Shown: piece after piece, positions 18,972-27,374 of the stretch
Position numbering within the stretch: position 1 is the stretch's first letter
How the letters are laid out: each line of letters begins with the position of its first letter
Source of the DNA: an uncultured Acetatifactor sp.
Lineage (GTDB): Bacteria; Bacillota; Clostridia; Lachnospirales; Lachnospiraceae
Direction: 5' to 3'
Length of the DNA: 64,000 bases
Assembly: GCA_910586775.1 (NCBI GenBank)
Contig: CAJUJN010000011.1
Location: 18,278-82,277, forward strand
Program-made: the position numbers and the translations under genes
The notes under the pieces: model-generated
What the model saw: the letters and a program-made list of their open reading frames with translations, nothing else
What the model was told of the DNA's origin: nothing
The model's database searches: none

Positions 18972-19349
18972 ATGAAGAAAATTGCGGACAGATATATCAG
19001 CCATACCGGAGAAAATTTATGGAATTTTGAGGTAATACTTGATTCAGAGGTGGAGAATATCAATCATATCCATCCGCTGAAGCAGCGGGATGTTGACCGT
19101 ATAGCCAAAGCTGCACAAAAGGACAGCCATATCAAAGCCATTATCGTCTTCGGCAGTGCGGTTCGGTTTGACTGCCATTCCGGAAGTGATCTGGATTTTT
19201 TGGTCGTAAGAGACGATGATAAACTTCGGATAGACAGTTCGTTGGATGAGATTGAAAGCGAGTTGGATATCATTTTCAGCTCCCGGCTGGGAAAGCGGTT
19301 GGAGGAAGAAATCGCCCGGACCGGGGTGGTTATTTATACTCACGACTAA
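18972..19349 (+). CDS. Minimal nucleotidyltransferase (MNT), likely antitoxin of a HEPN pair
   Basis: 125 residues from ATG 18972, with GGAG a few bases upstream; a GTG at 18960 is also in frame. A DNA-polymerase-beta-type nucleotidyltransferase core is visible: IIVFGSAVRFDCHSGSDLDFLVV contains the GS motif and the DxD metal-binding pair. In known MNT-HEPN modules the MNT protein nucleotidylates and silences the HEPN toxin. The HEPN gene follows 169 bases downstream. That gap is longer than usual for such pairs, so co-transcription is inferred rather than shown. Confidence 0.78.
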   Translation: MKKIADRYISHTGENLWNFEVILDSEVENINHIHPLKQRDVDRIAKAAQKDSHIKAIIVFGSAVRFDCHSGSDLDFLVVRDDDKLRIDSSLDEIESELDIIFSSRLGKRLEEEIARTGVVIYTHD

Positions 19350-19518
19350 AAATACCTGTCAACGAAAATGTATACCGAGTGAGCGCTGCTGCACTTTAGA
19401 ACAAAAACGGTAAATGAATGCGCTCACGGGTATATGTATCAGAGGATTGACGGGAATGCTTTTTGCGCTCCGGGCATGGCAGCATGAAAATGATGAAAGC
19501 GGGGGTGGAGGTGAAAGA

Positions 19519-20031
19519 ATGTGTGATATTCGCTATTTTAAGTCGGCGTATCATTGCTATGACGCAGCTGTTAATTTAATGAAATTATATCAGCATGACG
19601 AGATGTATCTGAATGATGTTGCATATAATCTGCAGCAGTGTGTGGAAAAAACGCTGAAGGCTTTTCTGGAATGCAAAGGAGTTACGGTCCCCCAGACACA
19701 CAGCATCAGAAAACTGATTTCCATGTCCGCAAATAACGGCTCAGTTGCTGTGGTTACGGACTGGCTGAAGGAAAATCAGTACGAGATAGAAACATGGGAA
19801 TCAGATACAAGGTATAATTTTGATATTTGCCTGGAGGCCGGACGTATCAGAACCGGGTTGGAGGAAGTGAAAAGATTTCTGGATATAAACTATATGGGAT
19901 ATGAGCTGAATCCGGAACTGACAGAAGAAAGAAAAGCCAGACTGCGGGAGAAGCTGCCCCGCAATCTTGTGATCAGAGATAATTTTGAATGGAATTGTTA
20001 TTATAGTATTTTTAAAAAAGTACTGGAATGA
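19519..20031 (+). CDS. HEPN domain protein (partner of the MNT gene)
   Basis: 170 residues from ATG 19519, preceded by GGAGGTGAAAGA; longer in-frame starts back to 19414 lack a ribosome site. The HEPN helical core is recognisable in YNLQQCVEKTLKAFLECKG followed by VPQTHSIRKLI, the typical AVEKaLKAfL...tHdl pattern. HEPN proteins paired with MNT are commonly RNases or other growth inhibitors. No clear Rx4-6H catalytic motif stands at the usual position, so it may be a non-catalytic or divergent member. It probably forms a complex with the upstream MNT protein. Confidence 0.75.
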   Translation: MCDIRYFKSAYHCYDAAVNLMKLYQHDEMYLNDVAYNLQQCVEKTLKAFLECKGVTVPQTHSIRKLISMSANNGSVAVVTDWLKENQYEIETWESDTRYNFDICLEAGRIRTGLEEVKRFLDINYMGYELNPELTEERKARLREKLPRNLVIRDNFEWNCYYSIFKKVLE

Positions 20032-20083
20032 TTCTATATAGATCCGGGTTGAAATGGGGGTATGAAATACAGGAGGTAGCATT

Positions 20084-20224
20084 ATGAAGCTTGACTGGAT
20101 GATTGACATTTCATCCTGGTACAAAGCTTTTCTGGAGCCGGCGGAATTCAGGAAGGATGTGGCGGCTTTTGCGGAGGGGATTCGTAAGAAATACAGAAAG
20201 GAAAACGGCAGCTTACGGCAATAA
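20084..20224 (+). CDS. 46-residue microprotein downstream of the MNT-HEPN pair
   Basis: A short frame with an excellent AGGAGG site 7 bases before the ATG. It starts MKLDWMIDISSWYKAF and is rich in aromatic and charged residues, with a basic tail ending in SLRQ. No family was recognised. It lies 52 bases after the HEPN stop, and its last codons form the left arm of the terminator at 20202-20242. Position suggests a third component of the same transcript. It could instead be an independent small protein. Confidence 0.55.
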   Translation: MKLDWMIDISSWYKAFLEPAEFRKDVAAFAEGIRKKYRKENGSLRQ

Positions 20225-20242
20225 ATGAAGCTGCCGTTTTTT
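20202..20242 (+). terminator. Intrinsic terminator overlapping the microprotein 3' end
   Basis: A perfect 13-base stem (AAAACGGCAGCTT at 20202-20214 and AAGCTGCCGTTTT at 20228-20240) with a 13-base loop and a run of six T. The left arm is inside the coding sequence of the 46-residue frame, so the stop codon falls in the loop. Confidence 0.88.
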
Positions 20243-20308
20243 GCTGTAAATTTTATGGAATAAAGAGCGGATTTTGTATCATAATGGGAAGAAAGACAGG
20301 ATAGGTAC

Positions 20309-20337
20309 TTGCGTATAAAGCAAAAATATAGTATCAT
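20309..20337 (+). promoter_or_regulatory. Sigma-A-type promoter of the ZIP transporter
   Basis: TTGCGT at 20309-20314, a 17-base spacer, then TATCAT at 20332-20337. It lies 34 bases before the ZIP start codon. Confidence 0.55.
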
Positions 20338-20339
20338 AA

Positions 20340-20355
20340 GTTAGATGAAACTAAC
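20340..20355 (+). promoter_or_regulatory. Possible metal-regulator operator
   Basis: The dyad GTTAG-N6-CTAAC lies 2 bases after the -10 element and would overlap the transcription start of the metal transporter. Its position suits a repressor. The arms loosely recall DtxR/MntR-type sites, but the regulator is not identifiable here. Confidence 0.35.
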
Positions 20356-20370
20356 CAAAGGAGGAATACA

Positions 20371-21153
20371 ATGCAGACAAAGGTAATCTGCGGAATTCTG
20401 ATTCCGTTTGCAGGAACGGCACTGGGCTCCGCCTGTGTGCTGTTCATGAAAAATAAATTGAACCCGTTGGTGCAGAGGGCGCTGACCGGGTTTGCCGCCG
20501 GAGTGATGGTGGCCGCGTCCGTCTGGAGCCTGCTGATTCCGGCGATGGAGGAAGCGGAATCCATGGGACAATGGGCATTTGTGCCTGCGGCAGCAGGATT
20601 CTGGCTGGGAATTCTGTTTCTGCTGTTTTTGGATAAAACCATCCCTCACCTGCATATGAACAGCAGTAAGGCGGAAGGGCCGGCGAGCAGCCTGGGGAAA
20701 ACCACCATGTTGGTGCTGGCCGTGACGCTGCATAACCTGCCGGAAGGCATGGCTGTGGGGGTGGTTTATGCCGGGTGGCTTACCAAAGACGCAGGCATCA
20801 CTGCCATGGGTGCCCTGGCCCTTTCACTGGGCATTGCCATACAGAATTTCCCGGAGGGTGCCATCATTTCCATGCCTCTGCGGGCGGAAGGCGTGAGCAG
20901 AAGGAAGGCTTTTTGGTACGGAGCGCTGTCCGGGGCGGTGGAGCCGGTTGGAGCGGCGCTGACCATACTTGCGGCGTACTATGTGGTGCCCTTTCTGCCG
21001 TATCTTTTGAGTTTTGCCGCCGGGGCCATGATTTATGTGGTGGTGGAGGAGCTGATTCCGGAGATGTCGGAGGGGAATCACTCCAATGTGGGGACGGTTC
21101 TGTTTGCTGCGGGCTTTACGGTTATGATGGTGTTGGATGTGGCTCTGGGATAG
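20371..21153 (+). CDS. ZIP family divalent-metal transporter
   Basis: 260 residues, with AAAGGAGG upstream of the ATG. About eight hydrophobic segments are seen. The two metal-binding helices carry the ZIP signatures HNLPEGMAVGV and QNFPEGAIIS, the latter with Gln in place of the usual His, followed by GAVEPVGA. A weakly His-bearing loop lies between the third and fourth segments. The family imports Zn2+, Fe2+ or Mn2+ across the cytoplasmic membrane, and ZupT-like bacterial members are often broad. The gene is monocistronic, between its own promoter and terminator. Confidence 0.9.
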   Translation: MQTKVICGILIPFAGTALGSACVLFMKNKLNPLVQRALTGFAAGVMVAASVWSLLIPAMEEAESMGQWAFVPAAAGFWLGILFLLFLDKTIPHLHMNSSKAEGPASSLGKTTMLVLAVTLHNLPEGMAVGVVYAGWLTKDAGITAMGALALSLGIAIQNFPEGAIISMPLRAEGVSRRKAFWYGALSGAVEPVGAALTILAAYYVVPFLPYLLSFAAGAMIYVVVEELIPEMSEGNHSNVGTVLFAAGFTVMMVLDVALG

Positions 21154-21164
21154 AAAAGAAATAA

Positions 21165-21182
21165 TTATTTTTCGACAGTTCC
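21165..21182 (+). repeat. Copy 1 of a dispersed 18-base intergenic motif
   Basis: TTATTTTTCGACAGTTCC lies 11 bases after the ZIP stop. It differs at two positions from TTATTTTCCGACAATTCC at 58914-58931. A third copy is at 61945-61962. All three lie downstream of gene ends. Confidence 0.5.
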
Positions 21183-21241
21183 AAAGTTTTATTGGAAAAC
21201 AGGGTGAGAAACACAACAGAATGAGGCAGGGTTAGAAAATA

Positions 21242-21287
21242 CAGCAGAAAATGTACGTTTCACAGCATTTCTCTGCTGCATTTTTCA
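21242..21287 (+). terminator. Likely intrinsic terminator after the ZIP gene
   Basis: An imperfect stem (CAGCAGAAAATG at 21242 pairing with CATTTCTCTGCTG ending at 21278, one bulge) is followed by the T-rich CATTTTTCAATTT. Confidence 0.65.
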
Positions 21288-21339
21288 ATTTATCCGATAA
21301 GGATTACAGAGAAAATGCGGGAAGTGTAGGAAAGAAAAA

Positions 21340-21441
21340 ATGGAGATAGTGGTATGTGATGACGAGAAGGAAAGGACAGGGATTCTTGTGATGGATGAGC
21401 ACGGGAATCCCTGCTTTATTTGTCCTATTGCATGCACATGA
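21340..21441 (+). pseudogene. 5' fragment of a response regulator
   Basis: A 33-residue frame begins MEIVVCDDEKER, the acidic-pocket start of LytTR-type response regulators (IVVCDDE). It then loses similarity and stops. Within it, a 9-base inverted repeat (CAGGGATTC at 21377-21385, GAATCCCTG at 21405-21413) followed by CTTTATTT could act as a terminator. I read it as a gene start truncated by deletion. Confidence 0.45.
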
Positions 21442-21604
21442 ATTTTCGCTATTCTGCATGAAAGGGTGGATATTTTTTAACGAAAACGTGTAAAAAGAGG
21501 AGAAGATGCAAAAAAGAATTGCTTTTCACTTCGCATTGTGTCAAAATCATAGCGAAGGAACAGAGAAAGACAGCTATATCGGGGGAGGAAGAGAGGTAGT
21601 AGGA

Positions 21605-22807
21605 ATGAAATATGTGGTAGTTTTAGGAGACGGGATGGCGGATGAGCCTATCGAGGCATTAGGTGGGAAGACGCCATTGGAATATGCGAAAACAGAGGCA
21701 ATGGATGCGCTCAGCAAGATGGCGGAGATCGGAATGGTGCATACGATACCGGAGGGGATGAAGCCGGGCTCGGATACGGCAAATCTTTCCGTACTGGGGT
21801 ATGACCCGAAGAAATATTATTCCGGACGCTCTCCGTTGGAGGCTCTTAGCATCGGTGTGCCAATGAAGGATACGGATATTGCGCTAAGGTGCAATATTGT
21901 CACGCTTTCTGAGGAGGATGTGCCCTTTGAGGAAAGGACGATTATCGATCACAGTTCAGGGGAGATCAGTACGGAAGACTGTACAGTATTGTTAGATACG
22001 GTCAGGAAGGAACTGGAGACGGATACTTATCGATTTTATGCGGGCACCAGCTACCGCCATTGTCTCATCTGGGATAAAGGGGAAGTCATGGAGCTTGCCC
22101 AGCCTCACGATGTGTTGGGACAGACCATCGGACAATATCTGCCTGCAGATAGAGCATTATATGAGATGATGAAGAAAAGCTATGGTATTCTGGTGAACCA
22201 TCCTATCAATATAGAGCGGAAAAAGAAGGGCTTAAATCCGGCGAACTGCTGCTGGTTCTGGGGGGCAGGCACCAAGCCCATGCTTTCTTCTTTTGAGGAA
22301 AAGACAGGGAAGAAGGGCATGATGATCTCCGCAGTGGATCTGCTAAAAGGGATTGCCGCAGGAGCGGGAATGGGGGTAGCGGAGGTAGAGGGCGCTAACG
22401 GCGGGCTTTACACCAACTATGAGGGAAAGACCCGGGCCGCAGTGCAGGCGCTTACCGAACAGGGCTATGATTTCGCTTACATCCATGTGGAGGCACCGGA
22501 CGAGATGGGGCACCAGGGAAGCGTGGAGAAAAAGGTACAGGCCATCGAGAATATAGACAGCCGGATCATTGCACCGTTGGTGAAGAGCCTGAGAGAGCAA
22601 AATGCAGATTTCCGGCTCCTTGTACTGCCGGATCACCCTACGCCTGTCCGTGTCAGGACGCACACGGCAGATGCTGTCCCGTATATGCTCTATGACAGCA
22701 CAAGCGAAGCGTCGCATACATGGTATTATAATGAAAAAGAAGGCAGAGCCAGCGGTAACTTTATTGCGAAGGGACATGAGATTATTGAGTATTTGCTTTC
22801 GAGATAA
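21605..22807 (+). CDS. apgM: Cofactor-independent phosphoglycerate mutase, archaeal-type (apgM family)
   Basis: 400 residues from ATG 21605. The frame extends upstream to 21506, but 400 residues is the normal family length and MKYVVVLGDGMADEP is the conserved start. It is an alkaline-phosphatase-fold enzyme with metal-site segments GDGMAD, PGSDTANLSVLGYDP, APDEMGHQG and LPDHPTPV. Members interconvert 2- and 3-phosphoglycerate in glycolysis. A bacterial subgroup (TIGR02535) has been proposed to act as homoserine kinase instead, and sequence alone does not decide between them. No threonine-pathway gene is adjacent. It appears to be monocistronic. Confidence 0.85.
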   Translation: MKYVVVLGDGMADEPIEALGGKTPLEYAKTEAMDALSKMAEIGMVHTIPEGMKPGSDTANLSVLGYDPKKYYSGRSPLEALSIGVPMKDTDIALRCNIVTLSEEDVPFEERTIIDHSSGEISTEDCTVLLDTVRKELETDTYRFYAGTSYRHCLIWDKGEVMELAQPHDVLGQTIGQYLPADRALYEMMKKSYGILVNHPINIERKKKGLNPANCCWFWGAGTKPMLSSFEEKTGKKGMMISAVDLLKGIAAGAGMGVAEVEGANGGLYTNYEGKTRAAVQALTEQGYDFAYIHVEAPDEMGHQGSVEKKVQAIENIDSRIIAPLVKSLREQNADFRLLVLPDHPTPVRVRTHTADAVPYMLYDSTSEASHTWYYNEKEGRASGNFIAKGHEIIEYLLSR

Positions 22808-22884
22808 AATATGCAGATTCTTCTTTCGCGTCCTCTATTTTCATTTTGGTCCTGAATAATATTTGAAAGTAATTTAAAAAAACA

Positions 22885-22913
22885 TTGACATAATCCCTTG
22901 GATTGTATACAAT
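22885..22913 (+). promoter_or_regulatory. Strong sigma-A promoter of the Re-citrate synthase gene
   Basis: TTGACA at 22885-22890, exactly 17 bases, then TACAAT at 22908-22913. The start codon lies 135 bases after the -10, leaving a long 5' leader. The -10 is embedded in the palindrome annotated at 22902-22913. Confidence 0.8.
22902..22913 (+). promoter_or_regulatory. GntR/FadR-type operator overlapping the -10
   Basis: ATTGTATACAAT is a perfect 12-base palindrome that contains the whole -10 hexamer. A further half-like TGATACAA follows at 22913-22920. TTGTATACAA-type sites are typical of FCD-class GntR regulators, and such a regulator is encoded at 24576. Binding would block RNA polymerase directly. 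Confidence 0.65.
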
Positions 22914-23047
22914 GATACAAGCGTATAAGGCGCAGTATTGTATTCGAGTATTCAGGCTCTTTTTAATGGAGACATGAATGGAAACCGTAATGCGATGAAT
23001 AAAGCCATATAATAATACGGTGCTATGGATAAGGGAGGGAGAGGGAT

Positions 23048-24466
23048 ATGAGAAACGATGAGGCATTTCAGAACCGTCCGGTCACGATGAACCAGAACAG
23101 CAACCTGCTGCAGATAGAGGAGCATATGTACATTTTGGATGATGTGAAGAAGCCAAATGTATTCCGAAATATGTTCCCGTATTCGGAGGTTCCCAAGATT
23201 CCCTTCAACGACAGGATTGTACCCCACAATATGCCGAAGGAAATCTGGATCACGGATACCACATTCCGTGACGGGCAGCAGTCAAGGGCACCGTATACCA
23301 CAGAGCAGATCGTGACGATTTATGACTATCTGCACAGACTGGGAGGTCCTAACGGGATGATACGCGCCAGTGAATTTTTCCTTTACAGCAAAAAGGATCG
23401 GGATGCCGTCTATAAATGTATGGAAAGAGGGTATGAATTCCCGGAGATCACCAGCTGGATCCGCGCCAGCAAGGAAGATTTCAAGCTGGTGAAGGAAATC
23501 GGCATGAAAGAGACCGGTATACTGGTCAGCTGCTCTGACTATCATATTTTCCTGAAGCTGAGAATGACCCGGCGCCAGGCGATGGAGCATTACTTAAGCG
23601 TGGTCAGGGATTGCCTTGAGGAAGGAATCAGTCCCAGATGCCATCTGGAGGACATTACCAGGGCGGATATCTATGGCTATGTGGTGCCGTTCTGTCTGGA
23701 ACTGATGAAGCTGATGGAGGAATATGGCATTCCCATCAAGATAAGGGCATGTGACACCATGGGGTATGGGGTGAATTATCCCGGCGCCGTTATTCCCAGA
23801 AGTGTCCAGGGTATTATATATGCCATTCACACTCACGCGGGTGTGCCTCATGGGTTAATTGAATGGCACGGACATAATGATTTTTACAAAGCTGTGAGCA
23901 ATTCCACCACAGCATGGCTGTACGGCTGTTCCGGTGTGAATACATCCCTGTTCGGAATCGGTGAAAGGACGGGAAATACGCCTCTGGAAGCCATGGTCTT
24001 TGAGTATGCGCAGCTGAAGGGCGATTTAAACGGAATGGATACCACTGTGATCACGGAACTGGCGGAATACTACGAGAAGGAAATCGGCTACCGGATTCCG
24101 CCCAGGACACCTTTTGTCGGAAAGAATTTCAATGTAACCAGAGCCGGCATCCATGCGGATGGCCTGCTGAAAAACGAGGAAATCTACAATATCTTCGATA
24201 CGGAGAAATTTCTGAACAGGCCGGTGCTCTGCGCCGTGTCCAATACTTCCGGGCTGGCGGGTATTGCCCACTGGATTAATACCTATTACGGCCTGAAGGG
24301 AGAGGCGCAGGTGGAGAAAACATCTCCCCTGGTAGCCGGAATCAAAGAGTGGGTGGACGATGAATATGCGGGCGGACGTGTCACGGTGCTGACAGACGGG
24401 GAAATTGTTGCATGCCTGGAAAGAGTGTGTACGGAGAGGAATATCACTTTAGAAACGAAAAAGTGA
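23048..24466 (+). CDS. Re-citrate synthase (homocitrate/isopropylmalate synthase family)
   Basis: 472 residues with GGGAGGGAGAGG upstream of the ATG. The DRE-TIM catalytic domain is clear: ITDTTFRDGQQSR near residue 65, the HLEDITRAD segment, and the metal-binding HTHAGVPHG and EWHGHNDFYKA. Length and N-terminal extension resemble the anaerobe enzyme first described from Clostridium kluyveri, which condenses acetyl-CoA and oxaloacetate to citrate with Re stereochemistry. The downstream isocitrate dehydrogenase gene supports a citrate-to-2-oxoglutarate route for glutamate synthesis. Homocitrate or isopropylmalate synthase is a less likely alternative, since no lysine or leucine genes are near. 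Confidence 0.8.
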   Translation: MRNDEAFQNRPVTMNQNSNLLQIEEHMYILDDVKKPNVFRNMFPYSEVPKIPFNDRIVPHNMPKEIWITDTTFRDGQQSRAPYTTEQIVTIYDYLHRLGGPNGMIRASEFFLYSKKDRDAVYKCMERGYEFPEITSWIRASKEDFKLVKEIGMKETGILVSCSDYHIFLKLRMTRRQAMEHYLSVVRDCLEEGISPRCHLEDITRADIYGYVVPFCLELMKLMEEYGIPIKIRACDTMGYGVNYPGAVIPRSVQGIIYAIHTHAGVPHGLIEWHGHNDFYKAVSNSTTAWLYGCSGVNTSLFGIGERTGNTPLEAMVFEYAQLKGDLNGMDTTVITELAEYYEKEIGYRIPPRTPFVGKNFNVTRAGIHADGLLKNEEIYNIFDTEKFLNRPVLCAVSNTSGLAGIAHWINTYYGLKGEAQVEKTSPLVAGIKEWVDDEYAGGRVTVLTDGEIVACLERVCTERNITLETKK

Positions 24467-24575
24467 TCCGGTCCGATGACAGAGCAGGCGGAATGTTTCT
24501 ATTGCAGGATTATGGGACAGGAAAGAAGTTTCTATATGAAAAGTGCCGTCAGGCATGGAGGTATGAGAAAGAAAA

Positions 24576-25274
24576 ATGAGTAATTACGATGTGAAGCAGG
24601 AGGTCACGGATAAGTACTCCCTGCGGGGCCGCGTATTTAACCGTCTTAGAGAGGATATTCTCAGCGGCAGGTACGAGGAGCATGAAGAATTGAGGGAAGT
24701 GGCCATCGGGGAGGAGATGGGCGTCAGCCGGACCCCTGTGAGGGAGGCATTCCGGCAATTGGAATTGGAAGGACTGATCCAGATTATCCCCAATAAGGGA
24801 GCCTATGTCACCGGCATCACGGAAAAGGATGTGAAGGACATCTATATGATCCGCTCCCTGTTGGAAGGGCTTTGCGCCAGATGGGCCACAGAGCATATTA
24901 CGAAGGAACAGATGGAAGAGATGGAGGAAAACGTATATCTGGCCGAGTTCCATGCCAATAAGGGACATCTGGAGCAGCTTGCCGATCTGGATAACCGTTT
25001 TCACGATATTATATATGAGGCCTGCGACAGCAAGCTTCTGGAGCATCAGCTGAAGGATTTACATCAGTATGTGCTGCGGGTGCGCAGGAAGACGCTGGCA
25101 AATGCCGACAGAGGGCCGAAATCAAATGAAGAGCATAAGGAAATCATGGAAGCCATAAAAGCGGGAAACAGCGAACTGGCGGAACGGCTCGCGCACCAGC
25201 ATATGATAAATGCCTATGAAAATATGGTGCGGAACGGTCTGCATGAAGCATATGTGAGGGAGGGGCTTGCATAG
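24576..25274 (+). CDS. GntR family transcriptional regulator (FadR subfamily, FCD domain)
   Basis: 232 residues. The N-terminal winged helix (residues ~15-80) shows LRGRVFNRLREDILSGRY and MGVSRTPVREAFRQLELEGLI. The C-terminal FCD ligand domain has LDNRFHDIIYEACDS and EEHKEIMEAIKAGN, including the His and Asp typical of its metal/carboxylate pocket. It lies between Re-citrate synthase and isocitrate dehydrogenase, so it probably senses a tricarboxylate or related acid and binds the palindrome at 22902-22913. The gap of 109 bases upstream suggests read-through from the citrate synthase gene. Confidence 0.9.
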   Translation: MSNYDVKQEVTDKYSLRGRVFNRLREDILSGRYEEHEELREVAIGEEMGVSRTPVREAFRQLELEGLIQIIPNKGAYVTGITEKDVKDIYMIRSLLEGLCARWATEHITKEQMEEMEENVYLAEFHANKGHLEQLADLDNRFHDIIYEACDSKLLEHQLKDLHQYVLRVRRKTLANADRGPKSNEEHKEIMEAIKAGNSELAERLAHQHMINAYENMVRNGLHEAYVREGLA

Positions 25275-25401
25275 AGATTTATGAATACCGGCCGGATAGA
25301 AAATACCAGGTTGCAGAAAACTATAAAAAAATATGTTCAGGAGTATAAACAGAAAGAACTGCTGTTTATTTACTATAAAATAAGAAAGTGAGGAGAGCGC
25401 A

Positions 25402-26610
25402 ATGGATAAGATAAAAATGACGACCCCTCTGGTGGAGATGGACGGGGACGAGATGACCAGGATTCTCTGGCAGATGATCAAGGACGAACTGCTGCTTCCG
25501 TACATAGATTTGAAAACGGAATATTACGATCTGGGGCTGGAGCACCGCAACACTACGAATGACCAGGTGACAGTAGATTCCGCCAATGCGACTCTGAAGT
25601 ACGGTGTGGCTGTAAAATGTGCGACCATCACCCCCAACGGTGCCAGGATGAAGGAATATGACCTGAAGGAAATGTGGAAGAGTCCCAACGGAACCATCCG
25701 GGCGATCCTGGACGGTACCGTATTCCGCTCCCCTATTCTGGTTAAGGGAATCGTTCCTTATGTGGCCAACTGGACGAAGCCCATCACCATTGCCCGTCAT
25801 GCCTACGGCGATGTATACAAAAATACGGAAATCAAAGTACCCGGAGCCGGAAAAGCAGAGCTGGTATTCACGGCCGAAGACGGAACGGAGACAAGGGAGC
25901 TGATACATGAGTTCCAGGGACCCGGAATCCTTCAGGGCATTCATAATACGGAAAGATCCGTCAGCAGCTTTGCCAGGGCATGTTTTGAATATGCGGTGGA
26001 TACAAAGCAGGATCTCTGGTTCTCCACCAAGGATACCATTTCCAAGAAGTATGACCATACTTTCAAGGATATCTTCCAGGAAATCTACGATGCCGAATAC
26101 AAGGAGAAATTCGAGGCGCTCGGCATTGAGTATTTCTATACGTTGATTGATGATGCGGTAGCCAGAGTGATCCGTTCGGAAGGCGGCTTCATCTGGGCAT
26201 GCAAGAATTATGACGGCGATGTGATGTCAGATATGGTGGCTACAGCCTACGGTGATCTGTCTATGATGACTTCTGTGTTGGTGTCCCCCAGCGGTGTGTA
26301 CGAGTATGAAGCGGCCCACGGAACGGTGCAGCGTCATTACTACAAGCATCTGAAGGGAGAAGAGACCTCCACGAATTCTATCGCAACGATTTTTGCCTGG
26401 ACAGGTGCCTTGAAAAAGAGGGGAGAACTGGATGGTATTGCGGAGCTTACCGCTTTTGCCGGGAAGCTGGAGCAGGCATGTATCAAGACAGTGGAAGACG
26501 GTAAGATGACAAAGAGTCTGTCCCTGATTTCTACCTGTGAGAATCCTGTTATTTTGAACAGTCTGGAATTCATTAAAGCGATTCGGGAGACTTTGGATTC
26601 CCTTCTGTGA
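25402..26610 (+). CDS. icd: NADP-dependent isocitrate dehydrogenase
   Basis: 402 residues with GAGGAG upstream. It belongs to the eukaryote-like homodimeric class (TPLVEMDGDEMTRILWQMIK, ATITPNGARMKEYDLKEMWKSPNGTIR, VPGAGKAELVF). Mg/isocitrate ligands lie in YDGDVMSDMVATAYGDLSMM and the cofactor region in AAHGTVQRHYYKH. It oxidises isocitrate to 2-oxoglutarate with NADPH formation. With the upstream Re-citrate synthase this forms the oxidative half-cycle for glutamate synthesis. An aconitase gene is not in the window. A terminator follows. Confidence 0.95.
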   Translation: MDKIKMTTPLVEMDGDEMTRILWQMIKDELLLPYIDLKTEYYDLGLEHRNTTNDQVTVDSANATLKYGVAVKCATITPNGARMKEYDLKEMWKSPNGTIRAILDGTVFRSPILVKGIVPYVANWTKPITIARHAYGDVYKNTEIKVPGAGKAELVFTAEDGTETRELIHEFQGPGILQGIHNTERSVSSFARACFEYAVDTKQDLWFSTKDTISKKYDHTFKDIFQEIYDAEYKEKFEALGIEYFYTLIDDAVARVIRSEGGFIWACKNYDGDVMSDMVATAYGDLSMMTSVLVSPSGVYEYEAAHGTVQRHYYKHLKGEETSTNSIATIFAWTGALKKRGELDGIAELTAFAGKLEQACIKTVEDGKMTKSLSLISTCENPVILNSLEFIKAIRETLDSLL

Positions 26611-26641
26611 AGAAAATAAGGGATATGGCATGAAATGGCGA

Positions 26642-27007
26642 TTACAGAATGTCTGGTCCCGTCATAAAAGACAGGACGCTGCTCCTGGTATACCATTGGG
26701 GGCGGCGTTCTGTTTTTTTGCGGAGGGCATCGGGAAGAGGGAGTGCCGTGATTTTCTCTTCGCATTTTCTCAGGTCATTTTCTTTTTTGCGAATCCGTGC
26801 CTGTTCTTCTTTCTTTGTCTTCCAGTCCAGTTTGCTTTCGGATTTCGTTGCTTTGAGGCCGGCTGCCAGTACTGCCGTGCTATTGCCGGGACGCGGAATC
26901 CCGGCAGCATACGGACCGGAACCGGTATTCGTGCCGGCTGCGGTATTTGCGTTGAAACCGGTATTTGTGCCGAAGGGGGCATTTGGGGGTTGAGCAGGTA
27001 CCTCTAC
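26642..27007 (-). pseudogene. 3' remnant of an ABC-F ATPase gene
   Basis: On the minus strand an open frame of about 120 codons has no start codon, bounded upstream by an in-frame stop at 27008-27010. Part of it reads AAGLKATKSESKLDWKTK, then KEEQARIRKKENDLRKCEEK, like the charged coiled linker and C-terminal region of ABC-F translational ATPases. A proline/asparagine-rich low-complexity part precedes it. No ATP-binding motif remains. It appears to be the tail of a deleted gene, facing icd. Confidence 0.5.
26672..26719 (+). terminator. Intrinsic terminator after icd
   Basis: The stem CAGGACGCTGCTCC (from 26672) pairs, with G-U pairs, with GGGGCGGCGTTCTG (to 26712), followed by seven T. It lies 60 bases after the icd stop. 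Confidence 0.75.
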
Positions 27008-27298
27008 TTATTTTCAATGAACGCTTTGCATATATTTTGACAGGAAAGTATCATGATATCGATGTCCGTCCTTTCATTGCGGTTTATGTATCCTTCCCAT
27101 TTTATTGCAGACATTACAATTTGTCCAGAGGAAACCGCGCAGTCAAAACGAGTGTTCATGCTCAATGCCTGGCCGCGGTAAGCAGGACTGTTGTGTAATT
27201 TATCCGGCAGAAACAAGAGAAAGGGAGAACTGTGGCGGTTTGCCAGGGAACAGAAGACTTGCCGGGAAAAATGGACAAAAACCGGTCAATGGAAATCA

Positions 27299-27327
27299 TT
27301 GACAGGAATTTAACATTTTGCTATGAT
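27299..27327 (+). promoter_or_regulatory. Sigma-A promoter of rex
   Basis: TTGACA at 27299-27304, a 17-base spacer, then TATGAT at 27322-27327, about 47 bases before the likely rex start codon. Both hexamers are close to consensus. The bases 27008-27298 upstream hold no gene I can support. Confidence 0.8.
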
Positions 27328-27374
27328 AAATAAAGTGGTGCATTGTTTGTCATGCATAAATGGAGGTAGAGGAG

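Noticed and set aside
19519..19560. An Rx6HxY stretch at the HEPN N terminus as a HepT-type RNase motif
   Set aside because: Spacing and position differ from the known Rx4HxY motif, so I treat it as coincidence.
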